Made by a program: the position numbers and the translations under genes
Notes under the pieces: model-generated
What the model saw: the letters and a program-made list of their open reading frames with translations, nothing else
Database searches by the model: none
Told to the model about the DNA's origin: nothing
DNA from: CAVQHY01 sp963712465
Lineage (GTDB): Bacteria; Actinomycetota; Thermoleophilia; Gaiellales; Gaiellaceae
Direction: 5' to 3'
Length of the DNA: 64,000 nt
Assembly (NCBI GenBank): GCA_963712465.1
Contig: CAVQHY010000004.1
Location: forward strand, 744,001-808,000
Shown here: positions 1 to 6,913 of the stretch, one piece after another
Layout of the letters: each line of letters opens with the position of its first letter
How positions within the stretch are numbered: position 1 is the stretch's first letter

Positions 1-1
1 C

Positions 2-871
2 CTCGCCGCCGGCGCGCATCCCGTCTCCACGGCGACAGTACGGTTGGAGGCGGATGGGAACCTGGTCGTCCTCGTCGGCACGACCGAGAAGGGCCAGGGG
101 GCGCGCACCGTCATGGCGCAGATCGCCGCGGAGGTGCTTGGCCTCACGCTCGATCGGGTGCGCGTCCAGGGGGCGGACACGCGCTTCACCCCCTACGACC
201 GCTCGACCGGCGCCAGCCGGTCGACGACCCTCGCCGGCCTCGCCGTTCAGCGGGCGGCGCTCGACCTCCGGGCGCAGCTCGTCGAGATCGCGGGCGGCGA
301 GCTCGATCCCGCCCGCTACGCCGAGCTGATGGCCGAGCGCTTCGGGTTCGCCGGCGGCGAGCTGATCGGCACGGGCGAGGTGCGCCCGGAGGGGACGGGC
401 TCGTACGCCGAAGGGCCGGTCTTCTGGGAGGTCTGTGTCGGCGCGACCGAGGTCCGCGTCGACCCCGACACGGGGTTGATCGAGGTGCTGCGGACGGCGA
501 CCTGCGCCGACGTGGGCAAGGCGATCAACCCGCAGCTCGTCGAGCGCCAGGACGAGGGCGCGACCCTGCAGGGAATCGGTAACGGGCTCTTCGAGGAGAT
601 GGTCTTCGCGGGCGGCGTGCTGACGAACGACACGCTGCTCGACTACCGCATTCCGACGTTCGAGGACGTGCCGGGCGAGATGCGATGCGTGATCGTCGAG
701 AACGGCGACGGGCCCGGCCCGTGGGGCGCGAAGGGTTGTGGCGAGGGGGCGCTCGCGGCGATCCCTGCCGCCCTCGTGAACGCGCTTGCCGACGCGGGCG
801 TGCCGATGAACGAGCTTCCGCTGACGCCCGAGCGCGTCTGGCGGCGGATCCGCGAACTCGAGGAGGTCTAG
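2..871 (+). CDS. Xanthine dehydrogenase family protein, molybdopterin-binding subunit (C-terminal part)
   Basis: The gene enters from the left edge; the open frame runs from base 2 and about 289 C-terminal residues are present. It resembles the molybdopterin-binding domain of the xanthine/aldehyde/CO dehydrogenase family, large-subunit type. The GxxGCGEG motif near the end (around 740) carries the Glu that acts as the catalytic base in this family, and AINPQLVERQ is typical of the cofactor domain. Such enzymes hydroxylate heterocycles or aldehydes using a molybdenum cofactor and partner FeS and FAD subunits, which would lie outside the window. The substrate cannot be told from this fragment. 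Its stop overlaps the GTG of the next gene (TAGTG), so the two are translationally coupled. Confidence 0.85.
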   Translation, partial: LAAGAHPVSTATVRLEADGNLVVLVGTTEKGQGARTVMAQIAAEVLGLTLDRVRVQGADTRFTPYDRSTGASRSTTLAGLAVQRAALDLRAQLVEIAGGELDPARYAELMAERFGFAGGELIGTGEVRPEGTGSYAEGPVFWEVCVGATEVRVDPDTGLIEVLRTATCADVGKAINPQLVERQDEGATLQGIGNGLFEEMVFAGGVLTNDTLLDYRIPTFEDVPGEMRCVIVENGDGPGPWGAKGCGEGALAAIPAALVNALADAGVPMNELPLTPERVWRRIRELEEV

Positions 872-1791
872 TGGGGAACTTCGCACGAGCGGCGATCGTC
901 GGCACAGGGACGATGGGCCCGGGAATGGGCGCGGTACTCGCGCGGTCGGGGCTCGACACGGCGCTGTACGACGTGAGCGCCGAGCAGCTCGAGAAAGCCA
1001 GGGCGGGGGTGGGTCTCGCAGAGGGCGTGCTCGACCGGCTCGACGCACCGCAGGCGGACGGCGGGCGGGTCCGCTACGAGACGGATCTGGGCGCTGCGCT
1101 CGCCGGCGCGGAGCTCGTGATCGAGGCCGTTCCGGAGAAGGTCGAGCTGAAGCACGAGGTCTTCGCTGCGTTCGAGCAGCACGTCGGCCCTGAGGCGATT
1201 CTCGCCTCGAACACCTCCGGGATCCCGATCACGAGGATCGCGGAGGCGACCGCTCACCCGGGTCGGGTCGTGGGCATGCACTGGTCGAACCCGCCGCACC
1301 TGATCCCGATGATCGAGGTGATCCCGGGCGAGCAGACGCGCCAGGACGTCGTCGACTCGACGTGCGACCTCGTGCGCCGCTTCGGCTACCACGCCGTCGT
1401 CGAGAAAGAGGTGCCCGGCTTCGTCGAGAACCGCATCCTCTACGCGATCATGCGCGAGTGCCTCGACCTCGTGGACCGGGGCATCATCGACCCCGAGGGG
1501 CTCGACACGAATGTGAGGTGGGGCATCGGCTACAAGCTGGCGGTGATCGGCCCGATGGAGCTCCTCGACATGGCTGGGCTGGACATCTACAACGCCGTCG
1601 GCTCGTACCTGAACAAGGATCTTTCGACCTCAGGCGAGGTCTCCTCGACGATCCGCGGTCTGATCGGCGAGGGCCGGCTCGGCATGAAGACGGGCGGCGG
1701 GCTCTACGACTACACGCCCGAGCAGATCGACGAGCTGCGGGCGGCGCGGGCGGCGAAGCTCGTCGCGGTGAGGAAGGCGCTGGAGGCTTAG
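871..1791 (+). CDS. 3-hydroxyacyl-CoA dehydrogenase family protein
   Basis: Encodes 306 residues, the usual length of a stand-alone 3-hydroxyacyl-CoA dehydrogenase, which oxidises a 3-hydroxyacyl-CoA with NAD+. The Rossmann motif GTGTMGPGMG lies near residue 10. ASNTSGIPI and the GMHWSNPPH segment carry the Ser/Asn and catalytic His of the family, and a C-terminal all-helical domain follows. The GTG at 871 is chosen because it overlaps the upstream stop, is preceded by GGAGG and gives the canonical N-terminus. An upstream in-frame start near 685 would put a long overlap on the molybdoenzyme gene. The next gene starts directly after the stop. The substrate is unknown; a carnitine or hydroxybutyryl-type dehydrogenase is possible. 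Confidence 0.88.
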   Translation: MGNFARAAIVGTGTMGPGMGAVLARSGLDTALYDVSAEQLEKARAGVGLAEGVLDRLDAPQADGGRVRYETDLGAALAGAELVIEAVPEKVELKHEVFAAFEQHVGPEAILASNTSGIPITRIAEATAHPGRVVGMHWSNPPHLIPMIEVIPGEQTRQDVVDSTCDLVRRFGYHAVVEKEVPGFVENRILYAIMRECLDLVDRGIIDPEGLDTNVRWGIGYKLAVIGPMELLDMAGLDIYNAVGSYLNKDLSTSGEVSSTIRGLIGEGRLGMKTGGGLYDYTPEQIDELRAARAAKLVAVRKALEA

Positions 1792-2541
1792 ATGAAGATC
1801 TGGTTTCTCGACACCGGCTCGATCGTGATCGACCACGCCCAGCTCATGTGGAACATCGGGGGCGGCACGCCGGTGCGCATTCCTTCCTACGCGGTTCTCG
1901 TCGAGCACGAGGACGGCCTCTTCCTCTTCGACACGGGCTTCGACTACGAGCACACAAATGCCGTGCTTCCTTTCGAGCTCCCCGAGCAGACGGCCGAGCA
2001 GACGATCCCGGCGCAACTCGCGCTCTGCGGCTTCTCGACCGCGGACGTGGGCACCCTCGCGATGTCGCACCTCCACTTCGACCACGTCGGCGGCAACAAG
2101 CACCTGACGGAGTCGCGCGTCGTCGTCCACGCGCGGGAGATCGCACAGGCGCGAAACCACGAGCCGTTCGAGTTCTTCGGGTACTCCGACAGGACGTGGG
2201 ACTACGAGGGCGTTCAGCTCGTCCCGGTCACCGGCGACCTCGAGCTCGCGAAGGGCCTGTGGCTCTACGAGACGCCTGGCCACACTGTCGGGCACTACTC
2301 GCTGCTCGTGAAGCCCGACTCGGCGGCGCGCCCGATGCTGTTCGCGTTCGACGTCGTCTACACGCGGGAGGCGCTCGACAAGGGCGTCCAGCCCGGCTTC
2401 CACAACGACCCGGTCGCCGGCGTCCGCTCGATCGGGCGGATCAAGGCGCTCGCCCAGGAGCACGGCGCCGACGTCTACTTCTCGCACGACATGGACGCGT
2501 GGCACACGTACAAGCACGCCCCGGATCACTACGACCTGTAG
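1792..2541 (+). CDS. Metallo-beta-lactamase-fold hydrolase (N-acyl homoserine lactonase-like)
   Basis: Encodes 249 residues with the dinuclear-zinc motif SHLHFDHVGGN (HxHxDH) near residue 86. Further ligand-like segments are TPGHTVGHYS and FAFDVVYT, and SHDMD is near the end. This pattern matches the AttM/AiiA-like lactonase branch of the superfamily. Members hydrolyse lactones or thioesters, so in this catabolic operon a lactone intermediate is as likely a substrate as a quorum signal. The ATG directly abuts the upstream stop codon, consistent with operonic expression. No signal peptide is seen, so it should be cytoplasmic. Confidence 0.85.
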   Translation: MKIWFLDTGSIVIDHAQLMWNIGGGTPVRIPSYAVLVEHEDGLFLFDTGFDYEHTNAVLPFELPEQTAEQTIPAQLALCGFSTADVGTLAMSHLHFDHVGGNKHLTESRVVVHAREIAQARNHEPFEFFGYSDRTWDYEGVQLVPVTGDLELAKGLWLYETPGHTVGHYSLLVKPDSAARPMLFAFDVVYTREALDKGVQPGFHNDPVAGVRSIGRIKALAQEHGADVYFSHDMDAWHTYKHAPDHYDL

Positions 2542-2550
2542 GAGGAGCGC

Positions 2551-3288
2551 ATGGGCAAGATGGACGGCAGGGTCGCGATCGTCACCGGGGCGGCACAGGG
2601 GATCGGTCGAGCGGTCGCCCGAAAGCTCGCCGACGAGGGCGCGACGCTCGTGCTTGCCGACCTGAACGGCGACGGGGTCGAACGGGCAGCCTCTGAGCTC
2701 CCCGACGCGATCGGCCTGCGGATCGACGTGTCGAGCCCCGAGGACGTCCAGAGGATGGTCGACGAGACGCTGGCGGCGCACGGCCGGGTGGACGCGCTCG
2801 CGCACGTCGCCGCGATCGTGCCGTTCACGCCCTGGGAGGACGTGACCTTCGAGGAGTGGCGGCGGATCATGTCGACGAATCTCGACGGGACGTACCTCGT
2901 CGACCGCGCGGTGTCCGTGCCGATGCGTGAGGCCGGCTACGGACGGATCGTCAACACTGCGACGAACGCGATGCTCGCAGGTACGCCCAACCTCTCGCAC
3001 TACATTGCGTCGAAGGGCGGGGTGCTCGCTTTCACGCGGGCGCTCGCCCGCGAGATCGGCAAGTACGGGATCAGCGTCAACGCCGTGGCACCAGGGTTGA
3101 CCGAGACCGAGGGAACGCTCGCGAGCCCGCACGCCGAGGCGTTCGAGTTCGTGCAGATGCTCCAGTGCATCCCACGGCGCGGCCTCGCCGCCGACATCGC
3201 GCCGGCCGTGGCCTTCCTCTGCTCCGAGGAGGCCGGCTGGATCACCGGTCAGCTTCTGGTCGCCGACGGCGGCATGTCGCACGACTAG
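2551..3288 (+). CDS. Short-chain dehydrogenase/reductase (SDR)
   Basis: Encodes 245 residues, a classical SDR. The cofactor motif GAAQGIGRA is near residue 13, an acidic residue follows beta-2 (LADLN; suggests NAD(H) preference), and YIASK gives the catalytic Tyr-Lys pair. The C-terminal SEEAGWITGQ.LVADGG segment is typical of FabG-like enzymes. GGAGG lies 5 nt before the ATG. It is probably the oxidoreductase for a hydroxy or keto intermediate of the same operon; the substrate is not assignable. Confidence 0.88.
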   Translation: MGKMDGRVAIVTGAAQGIGRAVARKLADEGATLVLADLNGDGVERAASELPDAIGLRIDVSSPEDVQRMVDETLAAHGRVDALAHVAAIVPFTPWEDVTFEEWRRIMSTNLDGTYLVDRAVSVPMREAGYGRIVNTATNAMLAGTPNLSHYIASKGGVLAFTRALAREIGKYGISVNAVAPGLTETEGTLASPHAEAFEFVQMLQCIPRRGLAADIAPAVAFLCSEEAGWITGQLLVADGGMSHD

Positions 3289-3327
3289 CGGTGGCTGGCC
3301 GGGTCCAGGGGGTCAGGAGGTGGGACG

Positions 3328-3750
3328 GTGGGAGCTAGGCGCCGTGGAGCGGCGCCGTTTCCCGTCAGCCGGGCCGGGGTGATCCTCGCCGTCGCCGACG
3401 TGGAGGCGTCGCTTCGTTTCTACCGCGACCTGCTCGCCTTTACCGTTGATGCGCTCTTCGACGACCCGCCGTACGTGACGCTTTCGATCGCGGGCACGCG
3501 TCTCTCGCTCGCGGAGCAGGGACACGCCGCACCTGATCACAACGTGCTCATGACCGCTCCGGCCGACACGTCGAGCGCCCAGGCGATTGTGGTTCTCGAG
3601 GTCGACGATGCGCTCGAGGTGTATCGTCGGCTCGAGCACGAGGGCGCTGCCGGCCACTTCGTCGGTCCGGTCTACTCGCCGCCCTGGGGCGGGCACAGGT
3701 TCTTCCTCCGTGACCCGGACGGCTATCTGATCGAGATCGAGCAGCCGTGA
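3328..3750 (+). CDS. VOC family protein (glyoxalase/dioxygenase fold)
   Basis: Encodes 140 residues with paired beta-alpha-beta-beta-beta modules typical of the vicinal oxygen chelate fold: ILAVADVEASLRFYRDLL at the start and FFLRDPDGYLIEIEQP at the end. The final Glu (IEIEQ) is a usual metal ligand. The GTG at 3328 is the first start after the SDR gene. The stop overlaps the next gene's GTG (GTGA). It may be a glyoxalase-like isomerase or a binding protein; function is not assigned. Confidence 0.8.
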   Translation: MGARRRGAAPFPVSRAGVILAVADVEASLRFYRDLLAFTVDALFDDPPYVTLSIAGTRLSLAEQGHAAPDHNVLMTAPADTSSAQAIVVLEVDDALEVYRRLEHEGAAGHFVGPVYSPPWGGHRFFLRDPDGYLIEIEQP

Positions 3751-4781
3751 AGGCGGTCGTCCTCAGCGGGCCCGGGGATGTCCGGATCGAGGAGGTCGCC
3801 GAGCCCACCGTCGAGGCTCCGACGGACGCGATCGTCGAGGTGAAGGCAACGGCGATCTGCGGCGCAGACCTTTTTCCCTTCCGCGGGCTGACCCCGGGCT
3901 TCGAGAACGGGACGATCCTCGGGCACGAGTTCGTCGGGGTCGTCCGCGATGTCGGCGACGCGGTCGCCACCGTGCGATCCGGCGACCGCGTCGTCAATAC
4001 GAGCATGGTTCTCGACGGGACGTGCCCTGCCTGCCTGGCAGGGCGGCCCACCCAGTGCTCGGGACGCGCGCTCTTCGGCTACTCCGGCGTCTATCCGCGG
4101 CTCGACGGTGCGCAGGCCCAGCTCGTCCGCGTGCCCAACGCGGATCAGGTGCTCGCGTCGCTGCCGAAGGCCGTCTCCGACGAGGCGGGAGTGTTCCTCG
4201 CCGACAACCTCCCGACCGCATACGACGCGGTCGTGGAGCGAGGTGGCGTGAAGCCGCACGACGTCGTCTGTGTCGTCGGGCTTGGCGCCGTCGGCCTGAT
4301 GGCGGTCATGTGCGCCGTCGACGTGGCCGCGACCGTGCTGGCAGTCGACGGTATCGCCGAACGCCGCGAGCTCGCGGAGCGACTCGGCGCGCACACGGTC
4401 GAGCCGGGCGAGGCCGCGGCCGCGGTCGCGGCCGCGACAGAAGGGCTCGGCGCCGACGTCGTCGTCGAGGCTGCCGGCACCCCGGCCGCGCTCGATGCGG
4501 CTCTCCGGCTCGCGCGCGGCAGGGGGACAGTGTCGGTCGTCGGAGCACACTTCGAGCCCGACTTTCCGCTGAACAACGCGCTGATGTTCGAGCACGAGCT
4601 GACGCTCCGTTTCTCGATCGGCGACTCGGCCGGACACAGGCCGCTCCTCCTCAGGCTGATCGAGGAGGGAAGGCTCCGCCCAGACCTAGTCGTGACCCAT
4701 CGTCTAGGGCTCGACGACGCAGTCGACGCGTACCGGCTCTTCGACGCCCGCGAGGCGACCAAGGTCGTGCTCGTCCCGTAG
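3747..4781 (+). CDS. Zinc-dependent alcohol dehydrogenase (MDR superfamily)
   Basis: Encodes 344 residues. ICGADLFPF and GHEFVGVV are the catalytic-zinc region, and VVGLGAVGLMAV is the Rossmann motif. The structural-zinc loop reads DGTCPACLAGRPTQC, so the first of the usual four cysteines is replaced by Asp while three remain. Such enzymes oxidise secondary alcohols or polyols with NAD+. It closes the plus-strand catabolic set with SDR and VOC proteins. The start GTG overlaps the upstream stop, and the stop overlaps the next GTG. Confidence 0.87.
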   Translation: MKAVVLSGPGDVRIEEVAEPTVEAPTDAIVEVKATAICGADLFPFRGLTPGFENGTILGHEFVGVVRDVGDAVATVRSGDRVVNTSMVLDGTCPACLAGRPTQCSGRALFGYSGVYPRLDGAQAQLVRVPNADQVLASLPKAVSDEAGVFLADNLPTAYDAVVERGGVKPHDVVCVVGLGAVGLMAVMCAVDVAATVLAVDGIAERRELAERLGAHTVEPGEAAAAVAAATEGLGADVVVEAAGTPAALDAALRLARGRGTVSVVGAHFEPDFPLNNALMFEHELTLRFSIGDSAGHRPLLLRLIEEGRLRPDLVVTHRLGLDDAVDAYRLFDAREATKVVLVP

Positions 4782-5113
4782 TGCGTGCGGGATGGTTGGC
4801 GCTGGCCCTCGCCATCCTCACCGCCTGTGGCGGCTCGCATGCCGACGGCATCGAGCCGACGCAGGCCGGCGTCGAGACCGCCCTGCAGGCGCGACTCGAG
4901 GCCAAGGACCTGTCTGTGAAGGGCGTCGTCTGCGTCGATGAGGGCGCGAAGTGGGAGGGCGAGACTGTCTTTCGCTGCAACGTCAACTTCGGCGATCCCC
5001 ACATCGAGGGCTATTGCGCCGTGGTCGAGGGCGGCGAGCTGGTCACGCACGTGGAGCGGCCCGAGCTTCGCTGCGACCGCGAGCGCACCCCCGGGGGCGA
5101 GCCCGTCGGGTGA
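4781..5113 (+). CDS. Small putative lipoprotein
   Basis: Encodes 110 residues beginning at a GTG that overlaps the ADH stop (TAGTG). The N-terminus is a short hydrophobic stretch ending in a lipobox, LTAC followed by GG, so the mature protein should be lipid-anchored at the outer face of the membrane. The mature part has a C...G..F.C spacing (VCVDEGAKWEGETVFRC) like small actinobacterial DUF4333-type domains; that link is only a resemblance. Function unknown. It converges on the gene at 5134. Confidence 0.7.
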   Translation: MRAGWLALALAILTACGGSHADGIEPTQAGVETALQARLEAKDLSVKGVVCVDEGAKWEGETVFRCNVNFGDPHIEGYCAVVEGGELVTHVERPELRCDRERTPGGEPVG

Positions 5114-5133
5114 GCTCGGTCGCGAGCGGCCGC

Positions 5134-5880
5134 CTACGCCACGCGATGCCGCAGCCAGACGTTCGGCTCCCAGTAGGAGCCGCGGTCGTGCTCGCGGTCG
5201 ATCGCGACCGGCGCGAGCCCGTGGGGGAAGACGTACTCGCCGCTCTCGGGGAAGGCGAGCTCCGTCCACGCCTCCCACTCCGCGACCGTGCCGGTGATCC
5301 GGAGCGACCGCGGCGAGGGGGCGAGCACGTCGGCGCCCAGGCGGACGTGGACGCGGAGCCAGGGATCGAACGGCAGGCCGTCGTCTCGCGTCCACGCGAG
5401 GTAGCGCTCGATCGGGACGAGGGGGTAGCGCTCCTTCCAGCTCGGCCGCAACGGAACGATGACGTCACCGAGCCCGTGCGTGCGAGACACGTCGGCGAAG
5501 GTCTGGACGGCGACGCTCGAGATCCCGCCGCCCTGCCGGGCGGGAACGATCTCGATCGCGAGCGCCAGGAGCGCGTTCGCCGGACCGCCCTTCTCCGCGA
5601 GCGCGAGACCCTCGAGGAACGCGTCGTCGATTCCCGGCGGCAACCCCTCGACGGTGCCGTCCCACCGGCACGGAAGCGAGTGGATCTGTGCGACCGGCTG
5701 GTCGTCTGCCTCGTCGACGAGGATGAGCTGGTAGTCGGCCGCGACGTCCCAGAGCCGCTCCCAGTCGGGGCGTAGGACGTCGCCGTGGCGGTTGTACTCG
5801 GGCCAGACGTCGGCGAGTAGCTCGTCCGCGGCGTCGGAGAGCTCGGGCTGCTCGGCGGCGCTGTAGACGGCAAAGCCCAC
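5134..5880 (-). CDS. Putative GNAT-family acyltransferase
   Basis: Encodes 248 residues from a GTG at 5880. The fold reads as GNAT: an N-terminal strand-helix, a segment on responses to solute (YQLILVDEADDQPVAQI), then AIEIVPARQGGGISSVAV, which fits the acetyl-CoA-binding RxxGxG/A loop with a degenerate first residue. The C-terminal half is long for a GNAT and may complete a second half-domain. No signal peptide. It lies divergently from the gene at 5951 with a 70-nt gap. Substrate unknown. Confidence 0.6.
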   Translation of the reverse strand: MGFAVYSAAEQPELSDAADELLADVWPEYNRHGDVLRPDWERLWDVAADYQLILVDEADDQPVAQIHSLPCRWDGTVEGLPPGIDDAFLEGLALAEKGGPANALLALAIEIVPARQGGGISSVAVQTFADVSRTHGLGDVIVPLRPSWKERYPLVPIERYLAWTRDDGLPFDPWLRVHVRLGADVLAPSPRSLRITGTVAEWEAWTELAFPESGEYVFPHGLAPVAIDREHDRGSYWEPNVWLRHRVA

Positions 5881-5950
5881 GGCGGGCGAGCGTATCGCGC
5901 CGCGCCGGGCGGACGTCGTGCGAGGATGTGCCCAGCCGAGAGGAGGAGCG

Positions 5951-6628
5951 ATGAGCGTGAAGGAGGAGAGGCTGGGCTTCGACGACGTCATCGTCTCCGC
6001 CGACGAGCTGCGGGCTCTGTACGGCGAGCCGTCGGAGGTCGCCCGCGACAAGATCATCGACCGGCTTGACGAGCACTGCCGCGACTTCATCGCGCGCTCG
6101 CCGTTCCTCCTGCTCGCCACCGTCGACGGCTCGGGTCGCTGCGACGTGTCGCCGCGCGGCGGGCCGCCCGGGTTCGTCGAGGTGCTCGACGAGCGCCGCC
6201 TCGTCTTTGCCGACGCCAAGGGGAACAAGCTCGTCGACTCGCTTACGAACATCCTCGCCACCGGCCGGGCCGGTCTCCTCTTCCTGATCCCGGGGCTCGC
6301 GGAGACGCTCCGCGTCAACGGCCGCGCGGTCCTGACCCGCGACCCGGCGATCCTCGGGCGCCACGAGATCCAGGAGGGCCGCCCGCCGCGGCTCGCGGTC
6401 GCGCTCGAGGTCGAGGAGGCGTTTCTCCACTGCGCGAAGGCGTTCATCCGCTCCGATCTCTGGAAGCCGGGGACGTGGCCGGACCTCGAGGACATGGCCC
6501 GTCCAGCCAGGATCTGGAAGGACCACGCGAAGCTCGCGTCGACCCCCGTCGAGGAGCTCGAGGACTACCTCGTCGACGACTACGCGAACGATCTCTACTG
6601 GGAGCCGCAGGCCCGCGAGACCCCGTAA
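5951..6628 (+). CDS. Pyridoxamine 5'-phosphate oxidase-like FMN-binding protein
   Basis: Encodes 225 residues; split-barrel flavin-binding proteins of the PPOX family, close to the MSMEG_1061-type subfamily. The segment FLLLATVDGSGRCDVSPRGG is the typical N-terminal strand with the flavin-phosphate contact, and RRLVFADAKGNK and RAGLLFLIPG follow. Start chosen at the ATG preceded by AGGAGGAGCG rather than an earlier in-frame codon at 5918. Likely a cytoplasmic FMN- or F420-using oxidoreductase; substrate unknown. Confidence 0.82.
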   Translation: MSVKEERLGFDDVIVSADELRALYGEPSEVARDKIIDRLDEHCRDFIARSPFLLLATVDGSGRCDVSPRGGPPGFVEVLDERRLVFADAKGNKLVDSLTNILATGRAGLLFLIPGLAETLRVNGRAVLTRDPAILGRHEIQEGRPPRLAVALEVEEAFLHCAKAFIRSDLWKPGTWPDLEDMARPARIWKDHAKLASTPVEELEDYLVDDYANDLYWEPQARETP

Positions 6629-6658
6629 GAGGAAGCTTGCACCGCCCGTGGATCCCGG

Positions 6659-6901
6659 CTAGCCGCGCTGGAGCGTGATCCAGTTGAGGCCCGCGACGCG
6701 GGGAAGACGGACCCTGAGGGTGTTGCCGCGGCACTGGAACGGCACCGTCCCGGCGGGCACGCTTCGCGTCCGCAGAGGGCGGGGCCGGGAACCGAGTAGG
6801 TCTCGCCGTCCTGGCGTCGCCTTGAAGGCGTCCCATTCGAGCGTCGACGTGCCCCTCGAGAGGGTCAGCTCGGGGCGGGGGAGGCGATCCCGCTCGCGCA
6901 T
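6659..6901 (-). CDS. Possible small protein or gene remnant
   Basis: An 80-residue frame between two plus-strand genes. Its second half (PAGTVPFQCRGNTLRVRLPR) has the look of a beta-sandwich strand pair, but it has no signal peptide and no clear Shine-Dalgarno sequence. It could be the 3' end of a decayed exported protein. Otherwise the 285 nt between 6628 and 6914 show nothing recognisable. Confidence 0.25.
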   Translation of the reverse strand: MRERDRLPRPELTLSRGTSTLEWDAFKATPGRRDLLGSRPRPLRTRSVPAGTVPFQCRGNTLRVRLPRVAGLNWITLQRG

Positions 6902-6913
6902 AGACTCCGAGCC

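Noticed and set aside
1630..3282. Long minus-strand frame opposite the MBL and SDR genes
   Set aside because: Both sense genes are clear families; the antisense product is low-complexity and lacks any motif.
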